Below are positions 15,368 through 16,569 of a stretch of 16,569 nt of DNA, piece after piece. The first letter of the stretch is position 1. Each line of letters opens with the position of its first letter. Below the pieces are notes generated by a model that saw nothing but the letters and a program-made list of their open reading frames with translations, did not search any database and was not told the DNA's origin. The position numbers and the translations under genes are program-made. The stretch is from Clostridia bacterium (GTDB taxonomy: Bacteria; Bacillota_A; Clostridia; Christensenellales; Aristaeellaceae). The DNA lies in assembly GCA_017432405.1 (NCBI GenBank), contig JAFRJF010000018.1, positions 1 to 16,569 on the forward strand. Reading direction: 5' to 3'.

Positions 15368-16569
15368 TTGTCCAGAAAGAACAAAGAGGCGAAACTGAAG
15401 ATCATACCGCTGGGCGGCCTGGGCGAAATTGGCAAGAACCTGACGGTACTTGAATATCAAAACGACATCATCGTCATCGACCTCGGCAGCATCTTCCCCC
15501 GGGAGGATATGCCCGGGGTGGACCTCGTCATTCCCGATACCAGCTATCTGGAGCACAACCGGGAGAAGATCAGGGGCTATTTCATCACCCACGGCCACGA
15601 GGACCACATCGGCGCGGTGCCTTACGTGCTGCGCAACCTGCCCGCGCCGGTCTACGGCACGAAGCTGACCCTGGCGCTGTGCGAGCACAAGCTGAAGGAG
15701 CACCGGCTGCAGAACGTGGCCCCGCTGAACGTGGTCACCGAGGGCGACGTCATCAAGGCGGGCTGCTTCTCGGTGGAGTTCATCCACGTGAACCACTCCA
15801 TTGCCGGGGCCTGCGCCCTGGCGATCAAAACCCCGGTGGGCACCGTCGTCCACACCGGCGACTTCAAGGTGGACTACACCCCCATGGACGGCGCGCCCAT
15901 CGACCTGGGCAGGCTGGCCGAGCTGGGGCAGGAGGGCGTGCTGGCGCTGCTGTGCGATTCCACCAACGCCGAGCGTCCGGGCTACACCATGTCCGAAAGG
16001 AAGGTGGCCGCCACCTTCAACGAGCTGTTCCAGAAGGCGGACGGCCGGGTGATCATCGCCATGTTCGCCAGCAACGTGCACCGCATCCAGTCGGTGGTGG
16101 ACTGCTGCCAGCACTTCCACCGCAAGATCTGCCTGATGGGGCGCAGCATGGTCAACGTGGCCAAGGTGGCCATGCAGCTGGGTTACCTGAAGATCCCGGA
16201 CGGCATGCTGATCTCCGCCGAGGAGATCGACCGCTATCCCGACGAGCAGATCGCCGTGGTCACCACCGGCAGCCAGGGCGAGCCCATGAGCGGCCTGTCC
16301 CGCATGGCCTTCGCCGAGCACCGCAAGCTGGAGATCCGCGAGGACGATATGGTCATACTGTCGGCCTCCCCGATTCCCGGCAACGAGAAGTCGGTCTCCC
16401 GTGTCATCAACCAGCTGATCCGCATCGGCGCGAACGTGATCTATGATTCCCTGGCCGAGGTGCATACCTCCGGCCACGCCCGCCAGGAGGAGCTGAAGCT
16501 GATGCACTCGCTGATCAAGCCGAAGTTCTTCATACCGGTGCACGGTGAGTACCGGCACCTGTACCACCA
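15368..16569 (+). CDS. rnj: Ribonuclease J, 3' end outside window
   Basis: About 400 of some 555 residues are present. RNase J combines 5'-3' exoribonuclease and endonuclease activity in mRNA turnover and rRNA maturation. The opening KIIPLGGLGEIGKN is the family's usual N-terminus. The metallo-beta-lactamase motif HGHEDH gives H75, H77, D79 and H80. Further marks are NHSI, HTGDFK, CDSTN, the beta-CASP segment, and PVHGEYRHL near the window end. The start is TTG at 15368: AGGAGG (15355-15360) lies 7 bases ahead and the frame runs into the conserved N-terminus. A GTG at 15363 is in another frame and stops after a few codons. It could be RNase J1 or J2; that cannot be settled here. Confidence 0.95.
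   Translation, partial: MSRKNKEAKLKIIPLGGLGEIGKNLTVLEYQNDIIVIDLGSIFPREDMPGVDLVIPDTSYLEHNREKIRGYFITHGHEDHIGAVPYVLRNLPAPVYGTKLTLALCEHKLKEHRLQNVAPLNVVTEGDVIKAGCFSVEFIHVNHSIAGACALAIKTPVGTVVHTGDFKVDYTPMDGAPIDLGRLAELGQEGVLALLCDSTNAERPGYTMSERKVAATFNELFQKADGRVIIAMFASNVHRIQSVVDCCQHFHRKICLMGRSMVNVAKVAMQLGYLKIPDGMLISAEEIDRYPDEQIAVVTTGSQGEPMSGLSRMAFAEHRKLEIREDDMVILSASPIPGNEKSVSRVINQLIRIGANVIYDSLAEVHTSGHARQEELKLMHSLIKPKFFIPVHGEYRHLYH

Noticed and set aside
15363..15398. GTG start for the RNase J gene
   Set aside because: The GTG is in another frame and reaches a stop after 11 codons; the TTG at 15368 leads into the conserved N-terminus.

Overview
The window reads as a chromosomal segment of an anaerobic Gram-positive bacterium, most likely a gut-type Clostridia (Firmicutes). 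The signs are strong AGGAGG ribosome binding sites, a TTG start on RNase J, a cysteine desulfurase-ThiI pair without a rhodanese domain, an ECF-type folate transporter under a THF riboswitch, and hybrid sigma-A promoters. I cannot name a genus from this. Most genes look GC-rich; the first 260 bases are clearly AT-richer.

Left part (1-4841) is an accessory island. It holds the tail of a SAM-dependent methyltransferase, a large serine recombinase missing its catalytic N-terminus, an 855-residue PEP-synthase-like ATP-grasp protein of unknown function behind a perfect consensus promoter and a nested hairpin leader, a small HTH/zinc-finger protein, and an iteron-like array of a 10-mer on an exact 20-base pitch. 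Two near-identical 31-base hairpins bracket the PEP-synthase-like gene. The island ends at the 3' end of a minus-strand tRNA-Arg(ACG).

Middle part (4842-8631), transcribed leftward, is core: tRNA-Arg with its own promoter and terminator; folC and folT in a translationally coupled operon led by a THF riboswitch, with a hairpin that hides the folT ribosome binding site; and a membrane-anchored zinc-ribbon protein with its own promoter and terminator. The riboswitch would couple folate uptake (FolT) and intracellular retention by polyglutamylation (FolC) to tetrahydrofolate level.

Right part (8632-16569), transcribed rightward, starts at a divergent promoter pair. A small two-helix membrane protein overlaps a cysteine desulfurase gene, followed by thiI, a set that supplies sulfur for tRNA 4-thiouridine and possibly thiamine. 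Next comes a HepT-MntA toxin-antitoxin pair bracketed by two copies of a heptamer-based palindromic repeat, then an MrfA-type helicase gene whose start abuts or lies inside the second repeat, then thioredoxin and the first 400 codons of RNase J, which runs off the end.

Most noteworthy are the island (hairpin pair, promoter plus structured leader, phased iterons), the THF riboswitch with an SD-sequestering platform, the repeat-bracketed toxin-antitoxin module, and the capture of a helicase start region by a repeat. I found no convincing wholly new multi-gene system; the PEP-synthase-like cassette is the best candidate for unexplained biology.
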